Assembly (NCBI RefSeq): GCF_030812855.1
Contig: NZ_JAUSTK010000028.1
Coordinates: 1-64,000, forward strand
DNA length: 64,000 nucleotides
Source: Paenibacillus wynnii
GTDB lineage: Bacteria > Bacillota > Bacilli > Paenibacillales > Paenibacillaceae
Reading direction: 5' to 3'
The notes under the pieces were generated by a model. The model did no database searches, had not been told where the DNA came from, and saw only the letters and a program-made list of their open reading frames with translations. How positions within the stretch are numbered: position 1 is the stretch's first letter; each line of letters begins with the position of its first letter. Positions 16,106 to 23,684 of this stretch are shown here, in pieces. The translations under genes and the position numbers were made by a program.

Positions 16106-17791
16106 TTGAAAACATTTGCGGAATTTGGCTTGCAGCCTAAAGTTATGCAAGCAATCACAGAACTAGGATTTGAGGAAGCGACACCGATTCAGGCGCAAGC
16201 GATCCCCCTTGCATTGGCAGGATCGGACTTAATTGGTCAAGCACAAACAGGTACAGGTAAGACTGCAGCTTTCGGTATTCCTCTTATTTCTAAAATCGAT
16301 CGTGAAGACGAAAGAATCCTCGCGCTCATTATGGCACCTACACGCGAACTTGCGATCCAAGTGGCAGAAGAAATTGGAAAACTAAGCAGATTTAAAGGTC
16401 TTCGTTCCCTGGCAATCTACGGTGGACAAGACATCGGCCGTCAAATTCGCGGTTTGAAAAAGAAACCACAAATCATTATCGGAACACCAGGACGCTTGCT
16501 CGATCACATTAACCGCAAAACAATTCGTCTTGACGATGTTCAAACGATCGTATTAGATGAAGCAGACGAAATGCTTGACATGGGCTTTATGGAGGATATT
16601 CAAACCATCCTTAAGCTTGTTCCAGAAGAACGTCAGACTATGCTGTTCTCCGCAACAATGCCAGCTAACATTCAACGTCTTGCACAACAATTCTTGAAGA
16701 ATCCACAACATGTATCCGTTATTCCTAAACAAATCAGCGCACCATTGATTGATCAGGCTTATGTTGAAGTACCTGAGCGTCAAAAGTTTGAAGCTCTTAG
16801 CCGTTTGATCGATATGGAGTCTCCTGATCTTGCTATCGTCTTCGGCCGTACCAAACGCCGGGTAGATGAATTAGCTGAAGCTTTGCAAAAACGCGGCTAT
16901 TCCGCTGATGGATTACATGGTGACTTGTCTCAGAATCAACGGGATGCTGTTATGCGTAAATTCCGTGATGGCAGCATAGATGTTTTGGTAGCAACAGACG
17001 TTGCTGCCCGTGGTCTCGATGTATCTGGCGTATCACACGTTATTAACTTTGACCTTCCGCAAGATCCGGAAAGTTACGTTCACCGTATTGGTCGTACAGG
17101 TCGTGCGGGTAAAGAAGGAACTGCATGGTCTTTCGTAACTCCTCGGGAAATGGATCACTTACACCTAATCGAGCGTGTTACCCGTCACCGGATTACACGT
17201 AAACCTTTGCCGACAATGGCTGAGGCGATTGAAGGCAAGCAACGTATTACTGCTGAGCGTGTCCTTGCAATGGTGGAGAGCGAGGAACTGAACGAATATA
17301 AGAGCTTGGCAATCCAATTGCTTGAGCAATATGATTCTGTTCAATTACTCTCCGCAGCAATGAAATTGTTGACCGGAGACAAAAAAGACTCAGAGATCGA
17401 ATTGACTCCAGAAGATCCAATCCGTGCAAAACGTCGTGGAGGCAAAAATGACATTCGCAGTGGCCGTAAACCAAGCGGAAGTTATGGCGGCGGCAGCGGC
17501 GGTGGATATCGCGGCGGTACTAGTGGATCCGGTGGATCTGGCAGCGGTGGCGGTTACCGTGGTAATCGCGATAGCAGCGGCGGCGGAAGTCGTGGTGGCT
17601 ATGCTGGTGGCGGAAGTAACTACGGTAGCGGCAGTGGCGGTTATGGCGGCGGCTACAAAGGCAACCGTGACGCTGGGGCTGGCGCAAGCAGAGATGCAGG
17701 AGCTAACCGTACTGGAGAGCGTAAGCCTTCATCACGTCCAAGCAGCAGTGCACCTAGCCGTCCAGCTAAGCGTGAGGATTCCTTCGAGTAA
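16106..17791 (+). CDS. cshA: DEAD-box RNA helicase, CshA-like
   Basis: 561 residues. Motifs in order: AQTGTGKT (I), PTRELA (Ia), TPGR (Ib), LDEADEMLDMGF (II), SAT (III), HGDLSQNQRD, ATDVAARGLD (V) and HRIGRTGRAG (VI). Residues about 350-440 are the CshA dimerisation region, and the C-terminus is a Gly/Ser/Arg-rich tail (repeats of GGGYRG type) for RNA binding. It unwinds RNA in degradosome, ribosome assembly and cold adaptation. I choose TTG 16106 (MKTFAEFG): GAAGGAG is 10 bp upstream, whereas the ATG at 16097 is only one base from it. Monocistronic. Confidence 0.93.
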   Translation: MKTFAEFGLQPKVMQAITELGFEEATPIQAQAIPLALAGSDLIGQAQTGTGKTAAFGIPLISKIDREDERILALIMAPTRELAIQVAEEIGKLSRFKGLRSLAIYGGQDIGRQIRGLKKKPQIIIGTPGRLLDHINRKTIRLDDVQTIVLDEADEMLDMGFMEDIQTILKLVPEERQTMLFSATMPANIQRLAQQFLKNPQHVSVIPKQISAPLIDQAYVEVPERQKFEALSRLIDMESPDLAIVFGRTKRRVDELAEALQKRGYSADGLHGDLSQNQRDAVMRKFRDGSIDVLVATDVAARGLDVSGVSHVINFDLPQDPESYVHRIGRTGRAGKEGTAWSFVTPREMDHLHLIERVTRHRITRKPLPTMAEAIEGKQRITAERVLAMVESEELNEYKSLAIQLLEQYDSVQLLSAAMKLLTGDKKDSEIELTPEDPIRAKRRGGKNDIRSGRKPSGSYGGGSGGGYRGGTSGSGGSGSGGGYRGNRDSSGGGSRGGYAGGGSNYGSGSGGYGGGYKGNRDAGAGASRDAGANRTGERKPSSRPSSSAPSRPAKREDSFE

Positions 17792-17976
17792 AGATATGGA
17801 TGCGGCATAAGGTCAGCATCTCCTAGTATAAAGAAGACGGTGCCCTCTAGAGGCCCGTCTTTTTTTTGTAGATTGGGGAGATAGATGAATGTGCGGCTAA
17901 TAATCACGAGAAGGATAAACAGGACAAGTATGGTGCTGGTGGATGTCCAGGCTCCGTAAGCAACAGTTGAGGACAT
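17653..17976 (-). CDS. YjcZ-type small sporulation protein gene lacking its normal stop
   Basis: ATG 17976 follows a perfect AAGGAGGTAATTCC. The first 31 residues, MSSTVAYGAWTSTSTILVLF then ILLVIISRTFI, are the tiny-TM YjcZ family signature; the intact relative at 39403 ends at the equivalent point (ISRSLFV, 30 residues). Here there is no stop: the frame continues through the bidirectional-looking cshA terminator and antisense to the cshA 3' end for 107 residues. The added part has no homology signal and is Arg/Leu-rich, as antisense of Gly/Ser-rich coding would be. Either a mutated stop or a nonstop transcript. Confidence 0.65.
   Translation of the reverse strand: MSSTVAYGAWTSTSTILVLFILLVIISRTFIYLPNLQKKDGPLEGTVFFILGDADLMPHPYLYSKESSRLAGRLGALLLGRDEGLRSPVRLAPASLLAPAPASRLPL
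17832..17868 (+). terminator. Terminator of cshA
   Basis: AAGACGGTGCCCTCT and AGAGGCCCGTCTT form a stem with small bulges followed by eight Ts. The same sequence lies inside the opposite-strand YjcZ-like reading frame. Confidence 0.9.
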
Positions 17977-18152
17977 GGAATTACCTCCTTTATCGACCAT
18001 ATTTGTCTTGTTTTCAATAATAATATATGTCCATTTTTTATATCTGCGTAGACCTCTATCTATATTCTGAAACTTGGGCTATGGAAATGAACAGGTCAAA
18101 TAAGGTATAGTTAAATTACGCAGTATGCGCTAGATAGACAGGAGGAAGGGAA

Positions 18153-18959
18153 TTGGAGTTTAAAGGAGCAATGGGCGGTTTATACCGTATCACAGAATGG
18201 ATATCACGCATCGCCTTCGGCAACATCTTATGGGCGTTTTGTTCGATACCGTTTTTGTTTACCGCCGTCTTAAAAATCATTATGATGGCATCAGAACAAG
18301 GGGGGCCTAATGAACAAATTACTTTGAACTGGGTGCTGGGTATTACCGCACCGTTCACTGTATTCCCCGCTACAGCAGCATTGTTTACACTCGTTCGTAA
18401 ATGGGTTATGGGCAACACCGACGTCAGCACGTTCCGCACTTTTTTTCAAGGCTACAAAGAGAACTATGTTAAAAGCATGCTTGGTGGTTTGATTTACAGT
18501 TTGTTGTTCGTAGTTATGTATGTCGATGTAACAGTTTACATGACTCAGATGTCCAGCTTCAAGATTGTGGGCATTTTAATGCTTGTGCTGATGATTATCC
18601 TTTTTGTATCGATGTTTAATTTCTTCTCCATTATTGTGCATTATCAAATGACCTTTAAAGAAGTGGTCAGTAATTCCATCCTGTTGACGATCGCTCGTCC
18701 AATTCGTGTGTTCTCAACATTGATTGCTGGTGCATTTCTGGTGTATATAGGTCTGAAGTACCCGGTGCTTTACTTTATTTGTATTCCGACGCTTATAGCA
18801 ATGGTTGCCTTCTTTAACTTCTATGCTACCTATAACAAGCTTCAATTGCAGGTGGAGAAGAAGAAACAGGAAGAACTAGAGGCGGCTGAAGAAGCGGCGC
18901 TGAATGAGGGTACAGACCGTGAGAATGAGGACAGTGAGCAGCAAACCAAACATATTTAA
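18153..18959 (+). CDS. YesL family protein (DUF624)
   Basis: 268 residues, five to six hydrophobic segments, family block MGGLYRITEWISRIAFGNIL at the N-terminus with the conserved FTVFPATAALFTLVRKW. The C-terminus (about residues 225-268) is a highly charged Glu/Lys tail. DUF624 members accompany carbohydrate ABC transporters in Bacilli; no such genes are adjacent, so its role is open. Start TTG 18153 follows GGAGGAAGGG. Monocistronic. Confidence 0.88.
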   Translation: MEFKGAMGGLYRITEWISRIAFGNILWAFCSIPFLFTAVLKIIMMASEQGGPNEQITLNWVLGITAPFTVFPATAALFTLVRKWVMGNTDVSTFRTFFQGYKENYVKSMLGGLIYSLLFVVMYVDVTVYMTQMSSFKIVGILMLVLMIILFVSMFNFFSIIVHYQMTFKEVVSNSILLTIARPIRVFSTLIAGAFLVYIGLKYPVLYFICIPTLIAMVAFFNFYATYNKLQLQVEKKKQEELEAAEEAALNEGTDRENEDSEQQTKHI

Positions 18960-19027
18960 GAAGCACAGTAACAATCGTCACTTTATCTGGAAGATATTCT
19001 CAAATGTAAGATAAAGCGCATACAAGG

Positions 19028-19056
19028 TTTACTTTTTCGTTAAAACGCAATATAAT
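19028..19056 (+). promoter_or_regulatory. Promoter of the 6S RNA gene
   Basis: TTTACT (19028) and TATAAT (19051) are separated by 17 bp. Transcription would begin about 7 bp downstream near 19063, at the expected 5' end of the 6S RNA. Confidence 0.7.
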
Positions 19057-19062
19057 AGTTAT

Positions 19063-19257
19063 AAATCCTGCGATGTTCGTTACGGTTGCTCGTTGTTTTG
19101 AACCAATGATAATGTCTTGGGAGATCTACACGAAACGCCGCTGAACAGCCCTGTCTATATGACGTGGGGAATTCAAAAACGTTTTCTGCGATCACCCACC
19201 TGCTATAGCAGGTTCAGAAGACACTGTAGCCGGACGGCATAAGCGGGTTTTCTATTT
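19063..19257 (+). ncRNA. ssrS: 6S RNA
   Basis: About 195 nt. Signature elements: 5' CCTGCGATGTTCG, 3' CACCTGCTATAGCAGGTTCA and CCGGACGGCATAAGCGGG. The 5' and 3' ends pair (with G-U pairs) to close the long rod. The same blocks (GATGTTCG, GGTTCA, CGGCAT) occur in E. coli 6S RNA in the same order. 6S RNA binds sigma-A RNA polymerase by mimicking an open promoter and represses transcription in stationary phase. It has its own promoter and ends in a T-rich stretch; a second hairpin terminator follows at 19264. Confidence 0.85.
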
Positions 19258-19263
19258 TTGTCC

Positions 19264-19304
19264 AAACGCTCAATTTCCCTCTCTGGGAAAGAGGGCGTTT
19301 TCTT
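19264..19304 (+). terminator. Terminator downstream of 6S RNA
   Basis: AAACGCTC...TTTCCC pairs with GGGAAA...GGGCGTTT around TCTCT, followed by TTCTTAATTT. Confidence 0.75.
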
Positions 19305-19442
19305 AATTTATAAGGAATTAAGAATTTTGTGACACTGTTAGAGAGCGCAAACGCAAAAGAGAAGAAGCATTACTCTTTTGTTCCGAGTGTAAGAGTGTTA
19401 CACTTATACTAGTGAATTGGGATTTGTAGAGGGGGAAGAATT

Positions 19443-19832
19443 TTGTCGTTAAAGAGAACTTTGGTAGGCTTATTCCGTAGTCATGATGGGACGAGCGACC
19501 GTGCAAAAGACCCGACATTAAAAACGCGCTATTACAATCTTATGAGGGACAAGGCGTGGGAGGAAGTATCATCGACCATGAAGAAAATCCCTGGTTACAA
19601 GGTATTGCATGAGGTGGAGTCAGTAGGTGAGATTACACTGGAGAAAAGAACGGCCTTTGGCCGCACGCTTGATATAACTGTATCGGTGCTCAATACGTCT
19701 CCGATGCGATGCGGTGTGGACATTTATTCTGCTTCAAGAGGCTCCTTGGGCGACTTAGGGGCAAATTATCGTGTAATTCAACGACTATTTCAATCGCTTG
19801 ATAAAAAGCTGGGAAAATTTAAGTTGGATTAA
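19443..19832 (+). CDS. DUF1499 family protein
   Basis: 129 residues, soluble. The layout KDPTLKTRYYNLMRDKAWEE, then LEKRTAFGRTLDITVSVL and a C-terminal RVIQRLFQSLDKKL matches DUF1499, a family of unknown biochemical function. Start TTG 19443 follows GAGGGGGAAG. A strong bidirectional terminator follows at 19913. Confidence 0.75.
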   Translation: MSLKRTLVGLFRSHDGTSDRAKDPTLKTRYYNLMRDKAWEEVSSTMKKIPGYKVLHEVESVGEITLEKRTAFGRTLDITVSVLNTSPMRCGVDIYSASRGSLGDLGANYRVIQRLFQSLDKKLGKFKLD

Positions 19833-19912
19833 CAAGATGAAGCTGAAGCGTTGATTATTTGTTCTGATGAATTAGACGGCTTCTGGTCAGTCGCTCAAAG
19901 GTTTATATAGTT

Positions 19913-19951
19913 AAAAAAGCGGGAGAAGGAGTTCCTTCTTCCGCTTTTTTA
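19913..19951. terminator. Bidirectional terminator
   Basis: AAAAAAGCGGGAGAAGGA and TCCTTCTTCCGCTTTTTT pair around GTTC. It serves the DUF1499 gene and, from the right, tpx. Confidence 0.92.
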
Positions 19952-19986
19952 GAAACTTAGAGTAATAATTGTATATTTATCTGCAA

Positions 19987-20505
19987 TTACATTAAGCTTT
20001 TGACGGCAGAGACCGCGGCTTCGAAGTTGGGAGACTCGGCCATTTCGCCTAAATACTCGACATAAGTAATGATGTTGTTCTTATCCAAAACGAAGATTGA
20101 ACGCATGTCCAACCGGAACTCTTTGATCAGTACGCCGTATGCTTCACCGAATGAAGCTTCTTTGTGGTCAGATAATGTAATAACGCTCTCAATTCCGCTA
20201 GCTCCACACCAACGGGCTTGGGCAAAAGGCAGATCCATGCTGATTGTGAGAATAACAACATCATCACTAAGATCAGCAGCTTCACTGTTGAAGCGGCGGG
20301 TTTGAGCGTCACATACTCCGGTATCAAGAGAAGGAACAACACTGATCAGCTTGATCTTGCCGGCGTAATCACTGAGAGAGGCTTGTTCCAGTAGGTTCTT
20401 GCTGATTACAAAATCGGGTGCAGAATCTCCAGCCTTTAATTCCGGGCCTATGAGAGTGATAGGGCTGCCTTTAAAAGTAGCTACACCTGTTCTTTCTTGT
20501 GCCAT
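19987..20505 (-). CDS. tpx: Thiol peroxidase, atypical 2-Cys peroxiredoxin
   Basis: 172 residues. The peroxidatic Cys is in PSLDTGVCDAQTRRF (about residue 64) and the resolving Cys in ARWCGASG (about residue 98), the Tpx pattern. It reduces peroxides in the cytosol using thioredoxin. GGAGGATTTAATAAC precedes ATG 20505. Monocistronic, divergent from the rhomboid gene. Confidence 0.95.
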   Translation of the reverse strand: MAQERTGVATFKGSPITLIGPELKAGDSAPDFVISKNLLEQASLSDYAGKIKLISVVPSLDTGVCDAQTRRFNSEAADLSDDVVILTISMDLPFAQARWCGASGIESVITLSDHKEASFGEAYGVLIKEFRLDMRSIFVLDKNNIITYVEYLGEMAESPNFEAAVSAVKSLM

Positions 20506-20612
20506 GTTATTAAATCCTCCTCATATTTTAAAATGGATTGTACTGCCATTATAAATTATAATCTTTTTAATAAGACCATGTCCAACTGGATGGGTACATA
20601 AGGATGGGTGTT

Positions 20613-21239
20613 ATGATATTCATACGTTATGAGAATTGGAAAAGCTACCTGAAATTTTATCCGGCTACTTGCCTGTTCCTGTTGGCAAACGTAGTTATGT
20701 TTCTTATTTTGACGCTTAACGGCGGTTCTACAGATCCTTATACGTTGATTGATTTTGGAGCTACAGTTGATACCGAACCTTACAAGAGTGAATTTTGGAG
20801 ATATTTGACGGCTATCTTTTTGCACAACGGCTTTTCCCATTTTCTGTTCAACAGCTTTGCGTTGCTGGTATTCGCTCCACCGCTGGAACGATTGCTGGGT
20901 TGGTGGAGGTACGCGGTGCTGTATTTATTTGGAGGCGTTCTAGCAAACGTTCTATCCATAGCCCTTAGCACTCCTTCTCCGGGGGTGGATGGTACGGTTT
21001 CAGTCGGTGCTTCTGGAGCGATCTATGCCGTATACGGAGCTTTTCTGTATATTGCAGTACTTCAGCGTGCGAGTATGGATGAGGGGTCCCGTAAAACGTT
21101 GTACGGCTTGCTTGTGATGGGTTTGATTACATCGTTTGCCATACCAAATGTTGATTATATGGCGCACATCGGGGGTATGATTGCTGGATTCTTTATATAT
21201 GGCCTAATCATACGGTTATTCAAAAGAAATAGAAGATAG
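20613..21239 (+). CDS. Rhomboid family intramembrane serine protease
   Basis: 208 residues with six to seven membrane segments. The catalytic Ser is in VGASGAIYAVYGAF (GxSG motif, TM4) and the catalytic His in DYMAHIGGMIAGF (TM6); the HNGFSHFLFN segment in TM2 is also conserved. It cleaves single-pass membrane proteins within the bilayer. I use ATG 20613, 8 bp after AAGGA; the ATG at 20604 is too close to that site. 13 bp upstream of the LysR gene, so probably co-transcribed with it. Confidence 0.9.
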   Translation: MIFIRYENWKSYLKFYPATCLFLLANVVMFLILTLNGGSTDPYTLIDFGATVDTEPYKSEFWRYLTAIFLHNGFSHFLFNSFALLVFAPPLERLLGWWRYAVLYLFGGVLANVLSIALSTPSPGVDGTVSVGASGAIYAVYGAFLYIAVLQRASMDEGSRKTLYGLLVMGLITSFAIPNVDYMAHIGGMIAGFFIYGLIIRLFKRNRR

Positions 21240-21252
21240 GGGCGATAATGAC

Positions 21253-22167
21253 GTGGAGCTTAGACAACTGCAATATTTCCTTAAGGTTGCTCAAAAAGAA
21301 CACGTCACACGAGCAGCAGAGGAACTGCATGTGGCGCAATCTGCGGTAAGCCGTCAGATTCATCAACTGGAGCAGGAACTGGGTGTTGACTTATTTATGC
21401 AAAAAGGACGCAACCTGCAGCTTACTCCGGTGGGACAGCTTTTTTGTAAACGGGTGGAGAATGTGTTGAAGGAATTGGATCGTTCTGTTGCTGAGATTCA
21501 TGAATTTCTCGATCCAGAGCTTGGTGAGATTCGCATCGGCTTCCCGCATAGTCTTGGAACACACCTGATTCCTACGATAGTAGCGGAATTCCGTCAGCAG
21601 TATCCTCATGTAAAGTTTCGTTTTAAGCAGGGCTCATATCACTCTTTAATCAAGGATGTAGTATCAGGGGAGGTCGATTTGGCATTCATTTCTCCCTTTC
21701 CGGATACGGATGTGCACGTAACGGGAGATATTGTAATGACAGAGGAACTGTTTGCTATTCTCCCTCAGAATCATCCTCTCGCAGATGAGTCGCTCATAAG
21801 GCTTGAACAGCTTAAGGAAGAGAAATTCGTATTGTTCAGTGAAGGTTACTCGTTAAGGCCTATCGTGTGGCAGGCGTGCTTACAGGCCGGATTTGAACCA
21901 AAGATTGCCTTTGAAGGTGGAGAGACGGATACCATTCGAGGTTTGGTGGCAGCGGGCATGGGAGTGAGTCTTCTTCCTGAAATGGCGTTATTTCAGACTA
22001 ATCCATTGCAGCCTGCGCAAGTGAGGATCGTAGAGCCGACCATAACCAGGACAGTGGGATTGATTCATCGTTCTGATGGGAAGCTTCCGCTAGTTGCTCA
22101 TTCTTTCCGTACGTTTTTGTTAGGTTATTTTAGATTGCGAGAAAACAATACCCCGGTAGGCAATTAG
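21253..22167 (+). CDS. LysR family transcriptional regulator
   Basis: 304 residues. N-terminal winged helix (ELRQLQYFLKVAQKEHVTRA ... QSAVSRQIHQLEQELG) and a type 2 periplasmic-binding-protein effector domain from about residue 90 (GEIRIGFPHSLGTHL). The start is GTG 21253. The target is unknown; it directly follows the rhomboid gene and converges on the yugP-type protease. The last codons lie within the terminator hairpin that follows. Confidence 0.92.
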   Translation: MELRQLQYFLKVAQKEHVTRAAEELHVAQSAVSRQIHQLEQELGVDLFMQKGRNLQLTPVGQLFCKRVENVLKELDRSVAEIHEFLDPELGEIRIGFPHSLGTHLIPTIVAEFRQQYPHVKFRFKQGSYHSLIKDVVSGEVDLAFISPFPDTDVHVTGDIVMTEELFAILPQNHPLADESLIRLEQLKEEKFVLFSEGYSLRPIVWQACLQAGFEPKIAFEGGETDTIRGLVAAGMGVSLLPEMALFQTNPLQPAQVRIVEPTITRTVGLIHRSDGKLPLVAHSFRTFLLGYFRLRENNTPVGN

Positions 22168-22181
22168 CCTTCCGGGGTATT
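22147..22181. terminator. Terminator overlapping the LysR stop codon
   Basis: ATACCCCGGTAGGC and GCCTTCCGGGGTAT pair around AATTA; the TAG stop is in the loop side of the stem. U-rich flanks on both strands make it bidirectional. Confidence 0.88.
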
Positions 22182-22218
22182 TGTGTATTGTGGTATTAGG
22201 ATGTAATTTATACTTTAC

Positions 22219-22887
22219 TTAGTCACGGTTTCCAAGAAAAACTGTTACAAGGCGAAGCAGTTCAAGCAGAGATACCAGTGCTGCGGCTACGTAAGTTAAT
22301 GCTGCGGCATTTAGTACTTTAGCTACACCTCGTTCTTCCTCATTGCGAATGTAACCTTGTTCTACCATGACCTGCCGTGCACGATTGCTGGCATTGAACT
22401 CTACAGGTAAAGTTACGAGCTGGAAGGCCACAGCGGCTGAGAAGAAAATAATACCAAGACCAACAAGGTTAAAGTAACCGAATATAAAACCTGCCATCAG
22501 CATAAAAGGAGCAACGCCTGAGGCGAAATTGACAACTGGGAACATTCTATGGCGAAGGGTAAGCATAGGATAGTGTACCTTGTGTTGAATCGCATGACCT
22601 ACCTCGTGACAAGCGACGGAGACGGCTGCGATGGAGCTTTCATAGTACACAGGTTCGGACAGACGTACGACCCGGTGTATTGGGTCATAGTGGTCTGAGA
22701 GAGAACCTCTAACGGCTTCGATTGGAATATCGCTCAACCCGTTGGTATCCAGCATGTGCCTTGCTGCTTCATAACCGGTCATTCCGTTCGAGTTCGCGAC
22801 CTTGGACCACTTTTTAAAGGTGCCTTTCACTCTAAATTGTGCCCACAATGAGAATATAAAGGCGACAATTACTAATAACATCATCAT
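22219..22887 (-). CDS. Neutral zinc metallopeptidase, YugP family
   Basis: 222 residues. N-terminal membrane segment (LLVIVAFIFSLWAQF), then the metzincin-like HEVGHAIQH motif at about residue 90, and three more hydrophobic segments (residues 115-175 and 195-215). GGAGG precedes ATG 22887. It follows the MerR gene on the same strand with 33 bp between, so the MerR-type regulator may control it. Substrate unknown. Confidence 0.88.
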   Translation of the reverse strand: MMMLLVIVAFIFSLWAQFRVKGTFKKWSKVANSNGMTGYEAARHMLDTNGLSDIPIEAVRGSLSDHYDPIHRVVRLSEPVYYESSIAAVSVACHEVGHAIQHKVHYPMLTLRHRMFPVVNFASGVAPFMLMAGFIFGYFNLVGLGIIFFSAAVAFQLVTLPVEFNASNRARQVMVEQGYIRNEEERGVAKVLNAAALTYVAAALVSLLELLRLVTVFLGNRD

Positions 22888-22920
22888 AGCTGCATTCCTC
22901 CATTGAATTGTAAAAACTGA

Positions 22921-23352
22921 TTACATTGGCGGCCCTTGGGTAAGCAAGAGACGGATCGCTTCCATGCAGGCGAGGCCTTGAGGCAGCAGATTGGTTAGGG
23001 CTGTGTGAGCCTGTCCCGGTTTGAGCTGGCTGATTATCGGCTCAAGTGCTTTGACCTCGCGTTCAAGCTGTTGCATATGAACTTCTAGCTCCACCAGTCT
23101 ATCTGATACGTCGGCTTCAGGTGTGGCTGAATTCCATTTGCTCATCAAGGATTTGATCTCTTCCAATGTATATTTTTCTTGTTTCAACTGATTAATACGT
23201 TCTAAGGCCGCCAAGGTTTCATGGCTGTAAAGACGGTAGTTCTTTATACTACGTAATTCTGGTGTAATCAATCCCAGCTTAGTGTAATAATCTATCGTAC
23301 GCTCACTGATGTGAGCTGCTTTGGATAATTCGCCGATCCTGTAGAGTGTCAT
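22921..23352 (-). CDS. MerR family transcriptional regulator
   Basis: 143 residues. The N-terminal helix-turn-helix and wing read LYRIGELSKAAHISERTIDY, YTKLGLI and NYRLYSHETLAAL, followed by a dimerisation coiled coil (LVELEVHMQQLEREVKALEP). There are no paired cysteines in the C-terminus, so metal sensing is unlikely. First gene of a two-gene unit with the YugP protease. Confidence 0.9.
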   Translation of the reverse strand: MTLYRIGELSKAAHISERTIDYYTKLGLITPELRSIKNYRLYSHETLAALERINQLKQEKYTLEEIKSLMSKWNSATPEADVSDRLVELEVHMQQLEREVKALEPIISQLKPGQAHTALTNLLPQGLACMEAIRLLLTQGPPM

Positions 23353-23600
23353 ATTCCCATGTTCCCCACCTCGCAGTTGTTATCCGGCAATAGAAAAGTG
23401 CCTGCCGGGCTACATATAATACACATATAATGATAACAAACAGGAAACCGTACAGTCAAACGTCACACTTACATAAAGTATATGCCTATTTCCAATATTC
23501 ATTACATATATATATATTATGCATAAAAATGCAACTTTCTTTTAAGGACAAAGCCAAATGAGGCTTTAGCTCATTAATTTCAACTTTCCAAAAAATACTC
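23353..23600. other. Divergent intergenic region, AT-rich
   Basis: Between the MerR gene and the amt control region. It contains TATAATACACATATAATG-like AT-rich stretches and alternating TATATATATA near 23508-23518. It should hold the MerR-unit promoter on the minus strand; I see no gene or hairpin worth calling. Confidence 0.5.
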
Positions 23601-23668
23601 TTGTCAATTTAGCTGACTTCTGATTATAATGACATTAAGAGTTTCACGCTTTGTTAGAAAATATAACA
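23601..23668 (+). promoter_or_regulatory. amt promoter with two GlnR/TnrA-type boxes
   Basis: -35 TTGTCA (23601) and -10 TATAAT (23625) lie 18 bp apart. Box 2, TGTTAGAAAATATAACA (23652-23668), matches the GlnR/TnrA consensus TGTNA-N7-TNACA perfectly. Box 1, TGTCAATTTAGCTGACT (23602-23618), matches with one mismatch and overlaps the -35. Box centres are 50 bp apart. The positions (over -35 and downstream of the start) suggest repression by GlnR when nitrogen is ample; this is inference from site location. Confidence 0.75.
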
Positions 23669-23684
23669 TAGGGGAGTGGGGAAA

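Noticed and set aside
17460..17690. Tandem repeat or CRISPR-like array
   Set aside because: The repeats are GGC-rich codons of the helicase RGG-type tail, not spaced direct repeats.
17424..17810. Ala/Val-rich frame inside the cshA tail
   Set aside because: It is the shifted frame of Gly/Ser/Arg-repeat codons, with no ribosome binding site.
23490..23530. Origin-like AT-rich repeat
   Set aside because: A short TATATATA run in a promoter region; no DnaA boxes around it.
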